Assembly (NCBI RefSeq): GCF_902712875.1
Contig: NZ_LR743509.1
Location: 2,060,001 to 2,124,000 of the forward strand
Reading direction: 5' to 3'
Length of the DNA stretch: 64,000 nt
Source: Hyphomicrobium sp. ghe19
GTDB taxonomy: Bacteria; Pseudomonadota; Alphaproteobacteria; Rhizobiales; Hyphomicrobiaceae
Shown: in pieces, positions 15,314 to 24,514 of the stretch
How the letters are laid out: every line of letters begins with the position of its first letter
Position numbering within the stretch: position 1 is the stretch's first letter
Translations under genes and position numbers: made by a program
Notes under the pieces: model-generated
Seen by the model: the letters and a program-made list of their open reading frames with translations, nothing else
What the model was told of the DNA's origin: nothing
Database searches by the model: none

Positions 15314-16648
15314 CTAGGCTGCAACGGTGCCGAAGAGAGGCGGTTTCATAGCCTCCTCGAGAACCATGTCGGACTTCAGTGCGATACCGATGTAGCGCAC
15401 TCGGCCGGCTACCTTTTCCTTCTTCACGCCAAGGTCTGCAAATTCTCTTGCAAAGCTCGGAAGTGCTGCGGGTTCCTTGTTCTTAGATTCACACCACGAA
15501 CAATAATCCTCGTAGAGTTCAGTAGCCGTGACGCTTGATCCGTCGCGGACCTCGATGTTCTCCTTGTAGAAACGTTCAGTGTTGGTTTCCGGGGCAAGAC
15601 GCCTGACGGGCATCGTGCTGCGGCTTTCTGCAACCTTCGTCTCAACCTGATGCACTTCAGCGGGTTGAGCTTCGATTGCGGGCGTCGAGGCAACGGGTAC
15701 TTCGAGAGGAATCTCGATCGACCGGTTGTCGTTGGCGCCAGAACGCGGCTTTTTCGTTTCAACGGTAATCGGTGTGAGCACCGGAACCGCCACCGCTGCC
15801 GCAGCGGTGCTTCCCTCCGTCAGCGCCATTCTGGGCGTGACAGGCATTGGCTGGCGATCATAGAGCCGCCACTGGCTGAATGCGACGTACATGCCGAACC
15901 CAGAACCGATCTCGAGCAGCAACGCGACGAACAGCGTCAAAGCCATCTGCACGTTTTCGATCTTGATGTTCGGGAAGAACGCATTCGCAAGCTCGGTCAG
16001 AACCTTGGCTTGCGGATCGGCTTCGGAGAGAGCAGGCGAACCTGCGGTCGCATCGATCTTCGCTTTAAGCTCGGCCATGCGGGCGTCGGCTTGCTTCGCC
16101 GAGCTTGCGGATGCGAGCTCGGAGTCGAGAGCCGTCAGCTGTTGGCAGAATGTCCGTTCGGTTTTCGAACTGACTTTCGTGCAGCCGTCCGACCATTGCC
16201 AGGCCTTCTGCATTTTCATGCCGTCGATCTGGCTCTGCACCGCCTCATAGGGTCGATGCTGAGGGATCCATCCGGCCTGCTCCTGCGCACGCTTCAGCTC
16301 GCCTCTCAAATCTTGATAGGCTTGAGCTTCCTGAGCACGCTGCCCGGTCGAATCGAAGCGGTTCAACGCTGCGTGTCCGAGCGCCGATGTCATTGAGTAG
16401 GCCGTAACGACCACCCAGACGAGCGCCGACGCAGCCGCCTGCGACCAGATTCTATTTCGAACTGCGGCAAAGAAGAAAAACGGTACCAGTGCTTTCATGC
16501 AGTCGGCCGCAGCTGAAGCTGCGCCGTAGATTTCGCCGTCAAGCTCGGTTCTTCCGAGACTGAAGCCGAAACGCCAGTTCATCGCAGCTGATACGGCGAG
16601 CAATACGCCTGCTGCTAGAACCCCCAACACGCCTAAAACGTGTCTCAT
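15314..16648 (-). CDS. Membrane protein with D5-primase-like winged-helix C-terminus
   Basis: A 444-residue protein. Seen: three or four N-terminal transmembrane helices (LGVLGVLAAGVLLAV; a second at ~55-65; LVWVVVTAYSM), a charged helical segment with predicted coiled coil at ~105-215, another hydrophobic helix (MALTLFVALLLEIGSGFGM), a Pro/Val-rich linker, then a C-terminal domain with VTATELYEDYCSWCESKNKE followed by FAREFADLGV and GRVRYIGIAL. That last domain has the pattern of the winged helix at the end of D5/plasmid-type primase-helicases. It starts after GGAGAGGGCACACG and is followed by three stacked terminators. A membrane-tethered nucleic-acid-binding role is inference; similar proteins tend to occur on rhizobial integrative elements. 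Confidence 0.65.
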   Translation of the reverse strand: MRHVLGVLGVLAAGVLLAVSAAMNWRFGFSLGRTELDGEIYGAASAAADCMKALVPFFFFAAVRNRIWSQAAASALVWVVVTAYSMTSALGHAALNRFDSTGQRAQEAQAYQDLRGELKRAQEQAGWIPQHRPYEAVQSQIDGMKMQKAWQWSDGCTKVSSKTERTFCQQLTALDSELASASSAKQADARMAELKAKIDATAGSPALSEADPQAKVLTELANAFFPNIKIENVQMALTLFVALLLEIGSGFGMYVAFSQWRLYDRQPMPVTPRMALTEGSTAAAAVAVPVLTPITVETKKPRSGANDNRSIEIPLEVPVASTPAIEAQPAEVHQVETKVAESRSTMPVRRLAPETNTERFYKENIEVRDGSSVTATELYEDYCSWCESKNKEPAALPSFAREFADLGVKKEKVAGRVRYIGIALKSDMVLEEAMKPPLFGTVAA

Positions 16649-17388
16649 CGTGTGCCCTCTCCTGTGAGAGGCCGGTTACGTTACGCGGATACAATACCGG
16701 CCATTTCGTCTTGTGGTCCCTGCGTCCGAGGGGGGACGCCGACCAGGCTCCGGAACGCACAACGGGCGTGGCTGCCAATGATGTCCACTTCGTTCGGCTG
16801 TGAGCTCCGATGTCATCCCCATGACACCGGCAGACGAGCGACGCGGAGACCGCGCAACCAAGCAAACCAGAGCTGCCACTCCCAACGCTGCCTCAAAGTA
16901 TCGCCACGATTTCGCCGCAAGAAATCAGAGGTGGATAAATCTTTTCCTCAAGGCAGGCCGAGGGTGGAAAACTTCGTAATTAAACTCCCCTCCCCTTCAC
17001 GCCTAACTGAGTCGCTCCGCGATGTGAATCATCGAATCGCGAGAAGAATCAGAATTGTAGGATTCGGTTGCCTGAGCTCCGCAATGGTCTCAGCCTGAGT
17101 ATTCCTGGCGCTGCCGACGGTTGAAAAACGCCGGTTATCAAGAGGTTTTGCACCGGTCGCCCGAGGCTTATGCACGGCTGAAATGTGGCAGCGGCGCTTG
17201 CAGAGCGACGTTCCGGCGCAACAGCGAGGTGAGGCTTTAGGAACACTCCACCGTGCCGACGCGGGGTGTTCGCAATTCCCGTTTACCAAGTCTCGCCGGC
17301 GATGCATTGTCCTGGCGCACGTCAGAAGCTTCGCCCACGGCGTTATCGGTGCAAGCCACGTGCGAGTGCGTTAAGTGGAGTTTGCGCC
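16649..17388. other. 740-bp divergent intergenic region
   Basis: Between the leftward membrane-protein gene and the rightward peptidoglycan-binding gene. No frame has convincing protein character, and no tRNA or known small-RNA fold was recognised. The part near 16650-16730 should hold the leftward promoter. The 16930-17100 part is AT-richer and ends in a poorly defined inverted-repeat region. A small RNA or leader cannot be excluded. Confidence 0.4.
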
Positions 17389-18564
17389 ATGCCGCGTCTC
17401 GGTGGAGTGCTGTTGCTGACGGCGACTTCCCTGCTCGTCACATACAGCTATCTTTTTCCAGCATCCGATCACACTGCAGACCTCTCCGAGGTCACGCGCA
17501 TCTCGGCGGCGCCGGACCGTGACTATCGGAGCGATAGCGGAACTCAGATTTTTTCAGCTGCGTCGCCCGTGTTTCACGAGGTGATCCCCGACGAAGGCGC
17601 CGGTGTCGCGGTTGCTTCTCCGCAGAAGCCCGGAACGTGGACCACCGTGGTGACGTCGGCGCGTACCGTCTCGACACCTCTCAAATCGGCGGAGCCCGGT
17701 GATCCCGAAACGCGCGCCGAACTGGCGAGCGATCTGCAGCGCGAGTTGAAACGCGTCGGCTGCTACGAAGGAGAGATCACCGGCGCATGGAACGGTTCGA
17801 CGCGGCGTGCCCTGGCGGCATTCATGGATCGCGCCAATGCCACGCTTCCAACGGACAATCCCGATTACGTCTTGCTCGCGCTCGTGCAGAGCCACCATGG
17901 AGATGTGTGCTCCGCCGAATGTCCAGCTGGCCAGATCGCGGACGGCGGCCGTTGCGTGCCGCGCGCGGTCGTCGCTCAGGCGACGAAACGTTCGAAGCGC
18001 CTCGATGAGCGCAGACTGGCCGCCGCTCGTCTTTCCGGCAATGAGCAGCCTACGGTCACGGCGGAGCCTGAAAAGCTTCCCTGGCTCCAGAATTCGAATG
18101 TGGCCGAGGTTGCGGCTGCGCCGCGCCGAGAGCTGCCGCCGGGGCTGATGTCGATCGGAGCCGCGACCGTCGAGACTGCGCCGCTGTCTCCGTCGAACAG
18201 TGCCGCTCGCAGCGCCTCATCCGCTTTTCAGGGGCCGGCCTCTCAGGGATGGACGGTCGTCACGCCCGTCCGGCCGCCGACCGATACGGCAGCCGATGTC
18301 TCCCCGAAAGTTGCAGCTCTTGGCGACAGCGGCGATACGGACGATCTCTCTGCCGACGCGGGTGCGGACACCAACGCGGTTCCCATCGCCATCGAGAACG
18401 ACGGCGCCAATGCGCATGCGGCGAAGTCGAAGTCATCCCGGCGCACCTATTACGAAGATAGGCCGAGACGAAAATATGCCTCATCGGGACGGGGCCGCCG
18501 TGGTGATCCCCGGCCTGGGACGATGCGCTACAATGTGATGCAGTCGCTTGGCGGCATCTATTGA
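17389..18564 (+). CDS. Exported peptidoglycan-binding domain protein
   Basis: A 391-residue protein from ATG 17389 (MPRLGGVLLLTATSLLVTY), preceded by GTGGAG; upstream in-frame sequence is not coding-like. A signal or anchor helix is followed by a disordered stretch and one PG_binding_1-like domain at ~105-165 (LQRELKRVGCYEGEITGAWN, then STRRALAAFMDRAN), and a short Cys-rich segment DVCSAECPAGQIADGGRC. The C-terminal 190 residues are low-complexity Ala/Ser/Asp/Arg. This layout recurs in Hyphomicrobiales, often near murein or caspase-like proteins. No catalytic motif is present; probably a periplasmic murein-associated scaffold. Confidence 0.7.
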   Translation: MPRLGGVLLLTATSLLVTYSYLFPASDHTADLSEVTRISAAPDRDYRSDSGTQIFSAASPVFHEVIPDEGAGVAVASPQKPGTWTTVVTSARTVSTPLKSAEPGDPETRAELASDLQRELKRVGCYEGEITGAWNGSTRRALAAFMDRANATLPTDNPDYVLLALVQSHHGDVCSAECPAGQIADGGRCVPRAVVAQATKRSKRLDERRLAAARLSGNEQPTVTAEPEKLPWLQNSNVAEVAAAPRRELPPGLMSIGAATVETAPLSPSNSAARSASSAFQGPASQGWTVVTPVRPPTDTAADVSPKVAALGDSGDTDDLSADAGADTNAVPIAIENDGANAHAAKSKSSRRTYYEDRPRRKYASSGRGRRGDPRPGTMRYNVMQSLGGIY

Positions 18565-18595
18565 TCGCCAGATGCGGGTCGTCATGTGCTGATCG

Positions 18596-18973
18596 TCAGG
18601 GCCGCGTGCCGCCGACGACCCAATTCAAATAATCGGAACTTCCTCCGACCACCGGAACGACGAGGACCGCGGGCGTCTCGTAGGGATGATTGGCGACGAT
18701 ATGCGCGACGGCGCGATCGGCTCCCTGGCGGGAGAGCTTGGCAATCAACACGGCTTCTTCGGCGGTTTCCGTTTCGCCCTTCCAGACATAGATCGACGTC
18801 ATCGCGGGCAGTACGTTAATGCATCCGGCCAGGCCCTGCTCTACAAGCTCCCGGCCCAGAGCCAACGCCGCGGACCGATCCGGGAACGTGGCGTAAATCA
18901 TCACCACATCGCCGGCTGGCGTCGCGGGTTCCTCTTCGATATCCCGCGAGGGGGGCTTGTCGTTTGTCGACAC
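18596..18973 (-). CDS. cutA: CutA divalent-cation tolerance protein
   Basis: A 125-residue CutA1 protein; the family forms compact trimers and has been linked to copper tolerance, though its molecular role is unclear. Seen: MIYATFPDRSAALALGRELV, the AGCINVLPAMTSIYVWKGE core with its conserved Cys and WKG, and the HPYETPAVLVVPV strand. I prefer GTG 18973 (VSTNDKPP...), preceded by AGGGAAG, over an extension to 19045 that would overlap the divergent nadK start; the first ~20 residues are a non-conserved tail in either case. Confidence 0.92.
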   Translation of the reverse strand: MSTNDKPPSRDIEEEPATPAGDVVMIYATFPDRSAALALGRELVEQGLAGCINVLPAMTSIYVWKGETETAEEAVLIAKLSRQGADRAVAHIVANHPYETPAVLVVPVVGGSSDYLNWVVGGTRP

Positions 18974-19027
18974 TTGGGCGAGCTTCCCTGCCTTGCTGCG
19001 CGACCCCTCATAAATCGAAGGGCCTAG

Positions 19028-19810
19028 ATGCCGAAAGAAAAACACAAATTCGAACGCATCGCCTTCGTCGCGAGCGAAGTTCCCGAAGCGATCGAAGCGC
19101 AGGCGGCCTTGATCAAGCGTTACGGCGAAACCGTACCCAACGAAGCCGATGCCATCGTCGCGCTCGGCGGCGACGGCTTCATGTTGCAGACGCTACACCG
19201 CTTCATCAACGACAAGATACCGATTTACGGCATGAATCGGGGCTCGGTCGGCTTCCTCATGAACGACTACAGGGAAGACGACCTGATCGAGCGGCTGCAG
19301 GCTGCCGAGATCAGCCGCATTCACCCGCTGTCGATGATCGCGACCGACTCGGCGGGGAAGGCTCACAAGAGTTTGGCGATCAACGAGATCTCGCTGTTCC
19401 GCCAGCGTTATCAGGCCGCCAAGTTGCAGATCGCCATCGACGGAAAGGTCCGCCTGGAAGAGCTGATTTGCGACGGGGTCCTGGTTTCGACGCCCGCCGG
19501 TTCGACAGCCTATAATCTATCGGCCCACGGACCCATCCTGCCGATCAAATCACAGCTTCTGGCGGTAACGCCCATCAGCCCTTTTCGGCCGAGGCGCTGG
19601 CGCGGCGCCCTCGTCCCGAACCGGGTTCATATTACGATCACCGTTCTCGAGGAGGAGAAGCGGCCGGTCAGCGCCGTTGCCGATCACTTCGAGACCCGCC
19701 ACGTGGTGAAAGTCGAAATCGAGCAGGCCCGCGCCATCGAGCTTTTCATGATGTTCGACCGTGAGCATGGGCTCGAGGAGCGCATCCTGACGGAGCAGTT
19801 TAAATTTTAG
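19028..19810 (+). CDS. nadK: NAD kinase
   Basis: A 260-residue ATP-NAD kinase that phosphorylates NAD to NADP in the cytoplasm. Seen: GGDG at residues 47-50 (the general-base Asp49), [12 protein letters not shown], the NE motif in [10 protein letters not shown], and [20 protein letters not shown] followed by ITPISPF-like TPISPF, all family signatures. The length is normal. It is the only clear NAD kinase in the window and stands alone; divergent from cutA with a short shared promoter region and followed by two palindromic repeats. Confidence 0.95.
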   Translation: MPKEKHKFERIAFVASEVPEAIEAQAALIKRYGETVPNEADAIVALGGDGFMLQTLHRFINDKIPIYGMNRGSVGFLMNDYREDDLIERLQAAEISRIHPLSMIATDSAGKAHKSLAINEISLFRQRYQAAKLQIAIDGKVRLEELICDGVLVSTPAGSTAYNLSAHGPILPIKSQLLAVTPISPFRPRRWRGALVPNRVHITITVLEEEKRPVSAVADHFETRHVVKVEIEQARAIELFMMFDREHGLEERILTEQFKF

Positions 19811-19818
19811 TTGTCTGC

Positions 19819-19907
19819 GCCGGGCTACTCGCGTTCCGAGAGCCGGCCGCCAGGCAATCTTTAGTGGTGCCAGGCGACTCGCGTTCCGCGAGCCGGCCGC
19901 CAGGCGC
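19819..19907. repeat. Two tandem palindromic repeats after nadK
   Basis: Two copies of the core ACTCGCGTTCCG(A/C)GAGCCGGCCG, starting at 19827 and 19877 (period 50 bp), each ending GCCAGGC. In the second copy CTCGCG-TTC-CGCGAG is a perfect hairpin. They match the copy in the terminase gene at 44-66 and lie in the nadK-nitroreductase intergenic space, where they could act as mRNA 3'-end elements. Confidence 0.8.
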
Positions 19908-20086
19908 GGAAAGAGCCCCAAAAACCGACTGGCCCTCCTACAGATGCCTCGGAGCACCGGCGGAGGGCCATGATTTGGTCAAGTGCTACATCCCGTTCTT
20001 CGGGCATGGCGGTGCTGATCCCGCCGCCACGAATCAGGATCGCTGACGCGTATTCCGAACGGTCGCACGTTGTGGTTAACAGGGCA

Positions 20087-20677
20087 TTAACCCGCCGCTT
20101 CCGAGGCCGGCCAGTGGCTGACGAGCGCGTCGATGTTCGGGCGTTCACGCTCTTCAGGCTTTTCCATCGGCGTGCCGATGTAAATGAAGCCTGCGATCTT
20201 CTCGTTTTCGGCAAGGCCCAGCCCCTCGCGGACGGTCGGGCTATAGGCGATCCACTCGCTCAGCCACGACGTGCCGAAGCCGAGGGCGTTGGCGGTGAGG
20301 CACATATTGAAGCAGAGGGCGCCGACCGACAGCACCTGCTCCCATTCCGGAGCGCCGGGTTTCGGCTTTACGGCCGACACGACGGCGACGACGACAGGCG
20401 AGCGAAGGAACCGGCCGCGCTCGGTTTCGAGGCGGATTGGCGACGGCGCCTGGCGGTCTTCTTTCTCACATGCTTTGGCGAAGATTTCTCCGGCCGCCTT
20501 CCGAGCGTCGCCTTCAAAAACAATAAAGCGCCAAGGCGAGAGCTTCTTATGGTCGGGAACGCGCGCGCCCGTCGTGAGGATTTTCTGCAGTTCCTCGGCG
20601 TTCGGTCCAGGTGCTGCGAGCCTATCCGGCTTCACTGACCGTCTTGCCGCAAGAAATTCAAAAATATCGGGATTCAT
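20087..20677 (-). CDS. Nitroreductase family protein (YdjA-like)
   Basis: A 196-residue flavoprotein of the nitroreductase superfamily. Seen: FEFLAARRSVKPDRLAAPGP (FMN phosphate-binding RRSV), RVPDHKKLSPWRFIVFEG (pattern of the small YdjA branch), GALCFNMCLTANALGFGTSW, and GFIYIGTP near the C-terminus. Enzymes of this branch use NAD(P)H to reduce small electrophiles; the natural substrate is unknown. It is a single gene converging on the repeats after nadK. Confidence 0.88.
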   Translation of the reverse strand: MNPDIFEFLAARRSVKPDRLAAPGPNAEELQKILTTGARVPDHKKLSPWRFIVFEGDARKAAGEIFAKACEKEDRQAPSPIRLETERGRFLRSPVVVAVVSAVKPKPGAPEWEQVLSVGALCFNMCLTANALGFGTSWLSEWIAYSPTVREGLGLAENEKIAGFIYIGTPMEKPEERERPNIDALVSHWPASEAAG

Positions 20678-20791
20678 GTCATGTTCCGTACTAATTCGTG
20701 TCTGTCTCGCTATACGAGGCTCCGGCCTGTTACAAGCGGCCCATTACAGTCAGAATTGACACAATGAGCGAAAAATGGGCGTGGAGATAAA

Positions 20792-22723
20792 ATGCGCCGG
20801 GATTTTTTGAAATTTGTCGCGGCTGTCATTGCTGCCGTCCCTTTTATCGCCGCCGGGCCGGCTGTCAGCGGCGATGCGCCGACAGCCATGGTCGTGCTCG
20901 ATGGCTCGGGTTCGATGTGGGCGCGCCTGCCGCCCGATAACCGCGCCAAGATCGATATCGTGCGCGAGAAACTCGGCAACCTGCTCGCCATGCCGAATTC
21001 GACGCGACTGGGCCTCGTTTCGTTCGGGCACCGCCGCCGCGGCGACTGCAACGACGTGGAATTGATCGCCGGGCCCGCCAGTCCGCGTCAAGCCGTTCTC
21101 GATCCGATCGCCAAGCTCAATCCGCGAGGCCCCGGCCCTCTTACGTCGGCGCTCACGGTTGCCATGACCGCGATCGGACAATCACGTCCGGCCCAGATCG
21201 TCTTTATCGGAGATGGCGCAGACAATTGCCGGCAAGATACGTGCGCCGTCGCCGCCGGGTTCGCAAAGACGTCACCGGGCGTCGCCGTTCAAGTCATAGG
21301 CATCGGCATTCCGGCCCACGAACGGCCGCGCATGGCGTGCATCGCCGAGGCGACGGGCGGCCATTACTACGACATCGTGGATTCCAACGGTCTCACTGCA
21401 GCGATCGACGAGGCGACGCGGCTCGCCATTTTAACGCCGGGCGCGCCGATTGCGGGCGGCACCAATCCGGGCGACGGCAAGCCGACGGCGCCGCCGCCGC
21501 CCGAGGGCGCATCGCTCCGAGCATCGGCCGCCCTTGTCGACGGTGGCGCGCTTCTCACAGTTCCGGTCAAATGGCGCGTTTATAAAGGTGGCGAGAAAAC
21601 GCCGCTCGCCCAGTCGGAAGGTCAGGACATCACCGCTAAGCTCGCGGCCGGCAGCTACGAGGTCGAGGCCGAACTCGGCGCGCTGACGGCGCGTCAGGAC
21701 CTCACAATCGCCGATGGAGACAAGCAGAGCATCATCGTGCCATTCAACGCCGCGCATCTTGTTGCGCGCGTGAGTTCGAGCAAAGGCGGCAACCCATCTC
21801 CCAATGCCGTTTTGACCGTCTCTATCGGCGATAAGCCGGTCGCGATCGCGAGCAACGGCGCGCTCGATCTCTATGTGCCGCCCGACACCTACACGCTGAC
21901 AGCAGTCGACGGCGCGGCACGCGCGGCGCAATCCATTCAACTCGCAGCCGGAGATGCCAAGCCGCTCGACATATCGCTCGGAACAGGACGTCTCGATCTC
22001 TCCGCGGCCGCGGGAGACGGCGCCAGCATTCCAGACGTTTTATTCGCTGTTTCCGCGGACGATCCTGAAAGTCCGGACGGCCGCCGCGAGGTCGCGCGAT
22101 CGCGTAGTGCGAACGCGAGCTTCACCCTTCCCGAGGGCACCTACTATGTCAGCGCGCGCTCGAAGAGCGGCGACGTTCGCAAGCGCATCGCCGTCGGCGC
22201 CGGGCAAACCGTGAGCGAAACGCTGGAGCTCGTCCTCACGCCGCTCAAGGTCTCGGCTCTCGTCGCTGGCGCTCCCGCGAAGGCCGATCAGAACATTTTC
22301 TATCGCGTCGATCGCATCGATGGCGATCACACCGGTATCGCACGCGCGATGGGTCCGGATCTCTCGCTCGACCTGTCGCCGGGGCGTTACCGGATCACCG
22401 CGTCACTGGTCGTCTCACACATCTCGGCGACAAAGGAAGTCGTCATAGAGGCTAGGAAACCCCAGACAGCGACCATCGACATCGCCGCCGGAGAGGTGAA
22501 CTTCGCTCCGCCCGCGGGCGAGGCGCTCCCTGCCGGCGACGTCTACTGGGAAGTCGCCGACGAGAGCGGCATGCCGACATGGCGTGCCACCGGCACGGAG
22601 GCGACAGCGCTCTTGGCTCCAGGCCGATACACGGTGCGCTTGGAAGCGCGCGGCAAGCACGGGCAGGCTTCATTCGAAGTTCGCGCCGGTGAAAGCCAGA
22701 AGATCGAGATCGGACCAGGATGA
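20792..22723 (+). CDS. Exported VWA-domain protein with beta-sandwich repeats
   Basis: A 643-residue protein with a signal peptide (RRDFLKFVAAVIAAVPFIAA) and a VWA domain carrying a complete-looking MIDAS: D37-GS-GS41 (DGSGSMW), a Thr in GPGPLTSALT and GDGADNC. Residues ~230-640 are a series of ~90-residue beta-rich modules with repeated 'GSYEVEAE', 'DTYTLTAV', 'GTYYVSAR', 'GRYRITAS', 'GRYTVRLE' strands, like carboxypeptidase-regulatory or transthyretin-like folds. The protein probably acts at the cell surface or in the periplasm as a Mg-dependent adhesion/assembly factor. Its stop overlaps the start of the next gene (ATGA), so they are translationally coupled. Confidence 0.8.
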   Translation: MRRDFLKFVAAVIAAVPFIAAGPAVSGDAPTAMVVLDGSGSMWARLPPDNRAKIDIVREKLGNLLAMPNSTRLGLVSFGHRRRGDCNDVELIAGPASPRQAVLDPIAKLNPRGPGPLTSALTVAMTAIGQSRPAQIVFIGDGADNCRQDTCAVAAGFAKTSPGVAVQVIGIGIPAHERPRMACIAEATGGHYYDIVDSNGLTAAIDEATRLAILTPGAPIAGGTNPGDGKPTAPPPPEGASLRASAALVDGGALLTVPVKWRVYKGGEKTPLAQSEGQDITAKLAAGSYEVEAELGALTARQDLTIADGDKQSIIVPFNAAHLVARVSSSKGGNPSPNAVLTVSIGDKPVAIASNGALDLYVPPDTYTLTAVDGAARAAQSIQLAAGDAKPLDISLGTGRLDLSAAAGDGASIPDVLFAVSADDPESPDGRREVARSRSANASFTLPEGTYYVSARSKSGDVRKRIAVGAGQTVSETLELVLTPLKVSALVAGAPAKADQNIFYRVDRIDGDHTGIARAMGPDLSLDLSPGRYRITASLVVSHISATKEVVIEARKPQTATIDIAAGEVNFAPPAGEALPAGDVYWEVADESGMPTWRATGTEATALLAPGRYTVRLEARGKHGQASFEVRAGESQKIEIGPG

Positions 22724-23814
22724 CCGAAGCTTCAGTGAAATCATGCGGATCGCGGGATGAGCGGCAACGGCGCGGAATGATCGGCGGCACTGCGGCTCTG
22801 CTCCTCGTCGCCCTTCTATCGATCGCCGGGGCGACGATTTCGTTCGCGCAAGAGCCGATCCCTGATGGACCGCCGACCGGCCCTTGGGGTCCATCGATCG
22901 AGAAGCGCCGGAACACCACCACCGTCGAACGCGGCAAGACCCCGAAAGGCCCAGGCGTCAAGTTCGTCGCTCTGCTGACGGGCGACGGCCAGCAGATCGA
23001 TCAAGGGCTGGTGTGGCGGGTTTTTCAGTCGTCCGGTCAGCCGGGAAAATCGAAGCTGCTCATGGAGTCACATGAGGCTAGTCCGTTCTTCAAACTCAAT
23101 CCCGGCGAATACACCGTCAACGCCGCATTCGGACGGGCCAATCTAACCCGCAAGATCGTCGTCAAGGCTGCCGATGGTCCGCCGTTCGAAGCGTTCGTGC
23201 TGAACGCGGGGGGGCTGCGGCTTTCGGCGCTGATCGGCGGGAAGCCTGCGCCGGCCGGTTTGGTGACCTATTCCATTTTCGCCGACGATCGCGATCAGTT
23301 CGAAAGCCATTCGGCCGTCATCACGGGGGCTAAGCCGAACCTGATCATCCGGCTCAATTCCGGCATCTACCGTGTCGTTTCGCAGTATGGCGATGCCAAC
23401 GCAAAAATCGAAACGGATATCACCGTCGAGGCGGGCAAGCTGACGGAAACGACGGTCACGCATTCAGGCGGCAAGGCGACGTTCAAGCTCGTCACACGAT
23501 CCGGCGGCGAAGCGATGCCCGACACACGCTGGACGATACAGACCGAGGACGGCGAGACGATCAAGGAGAGCGTCGGCGCGCTGCCGACGCATGTGTTGGC
23601 GCCGGGAAAATATGAAGTGACGGCCTCTTCCGGCGGACATATTTTCCAGAAGCCCTTTCAGATCAAAGACGGCGACAACGTCAACGTCGAGGTCATGATG
23701 ATCGTGTCGCATGAACAGCGCGGCCAGCCGTCGTCCACCGGCGCAACGACGATCATGCCGACGGAACAAGGCGGGTCGCAAGGCGGCTCGACACTCGATT
23801 TCAAAAATCGGTAA
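22720..23814 (+). CDS. Exported beta-sandwich partner of the VWA protein
   Basis: A 364-residue protein with a signal or anchor helix (GTAALLLVALLSIAGATISFA, cleavage plausible after FAQ) and three or four modules of the same type as in the upstream protein: 'PGEYTVNAAF', 'SGIYRVVSQY' and 'PGKYEVTASS' mark successive domains. No VWA or enzyme motif. The ATGA overlap with the VWA gene indicates stoichiometric co-production and probably a common complex. The 3' end overlaps the convergent gene by 14 bp. Confidence 0.72.
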   Translation: MTEASVKSCGSRDERQRRGMIGGTAALLLVALLSIAGATISFAQEPIPDGPPTGPWGPSIEKRRNTTTVERGKTPKGPGVKFVALLTGDGQQIDQGLVWRVFQSSGQPGKSKLLMESHEASPFFKLNPGEYTVNAAFGRANLTRKIVVKAADGPPFEAFVLNAGGLRLSALIGGKPAPAGLVTYSIFADDRDQFESHSAVITGAKPNLIIRLNSGIYRVVSQYGDANAKIETDITVEAGKLTETTVTHSGGKATFKLVTRSGGEAMPDTRWTIQTEDGETIKESVGALPTHVLAPGKYEVTASSGGHIFQKPFQIKDGDNVNVEVMMIVSHEQRGQPSSTGATTIMPTEQGGSQGGSTLDFKNR

Positions 23815-24439
23815 GAACCCAGTCCGTCGGGCAGCCGTTGTCCCGCATCCGCTTTTCGATGCGGGCGTGATGCTCGGCTTCGCCCGCTTGGAGATACGCC
23901 GTGCGCGCCATTTGCCACTGTTCGCAAGCCGTGGTCAGGTCGCCCGCGCTATGCGCTGCTTCGCCCAGCGCTAGACGAGCTGCAGCGTGTGCACCGGGCG
24001 GCCCATGAAGCGCGCCATATCCGGCTGCGGACCGCAACGCCGCCATGCGCGCGTCCGCTTTACCTAGTCGCGCGTGAGCGGCCGCCAACTCATAGTAGAG
24101 GCCGGAAAGCGCGGTCTTTTCGCCGCGAGCGAGGGCCGTCTCAATTTTCTCGAGGATTGTTTCAACGCTTTCGACAGGCGCAAGCGGCGTTTGGGCTTGC
24201 TGATCGGGCGCCAGCAAAGCAACGCCAGCGGGCGTGCGGGATAGTGCGTGCAGTGGTTGGGCGTGCCCTGGTTCGTTCGACGGTTCTTGAGGCATCGCGG
24301 ATGAAGATTGCGCGGCTTGAGATTGCGCGGCTGGCCGTCGACGCCGCGACAACAGCAAAATGAGGGTGAAAAGGACCGCGATCGGGATCAGAAAAACGGC
24401 GGCGCTCAGCAGTGTTTCAAGCGTTGCCTTGTCGCCCAT
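23801..24439 (-). CDS. Membrane-anchored TPR-like protein
   Basis: A 212-residue protein with an N-terminal transmembrane helix (LLSAAVFLIPIAVLFTLILLL) followed by a basic stop-transfer (RRRR), a Gln/Ser/Pro linker and a helical C-terminal half with TPR-like pairs (LSGLYYELAAAHARLGKADA; LALGEAAHSAGDLTTACEQW). The helical part is therefore cytoplasmic. It ends inside the 3' end of the VWA-partner gene. The function is unknown; association with the envelope system is inference from position. Confidence 0.6.
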   Translation of the reverse strand: MGDKATLETLLSAAVFLIPIAVLFTLILLLSRRRRPAAQSQAAQSSSAMPQEPSNEPGHAQPLHALSRTPAGVALLAPDQQAQTPLAPVESVETILEKIETALARGEKTALSGLYYELAAAHARLGKADARMAALRSAAGYGALHGPPGAHAAARLALGEAAHSAGDLTTACEQWQMARTAYLQAGEAEHHARIEKRMRDNGCPTDWVLTDF

Positions 24440-24514
24440 GACTAACCTCGTGGTTCACGAGCTCGCGTGCATTTTCTCCGGCAATCTCTGCCCGGCACCT
24501 TGGCGCGACTTCTA

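Noticed and set aside
16649..17388. Search for a structured RNA (4.5S, 6S, tmRNA, riboswitch) in the long gap
   Set aside because: No conserved core of any of these was found by eye; inverted repeats are short.
19861..20214. Minus-strand frame after the nitroreductase gene
   Set aside because: Contains the palindromic repeat and no recognisable domain; lacks a start signal.
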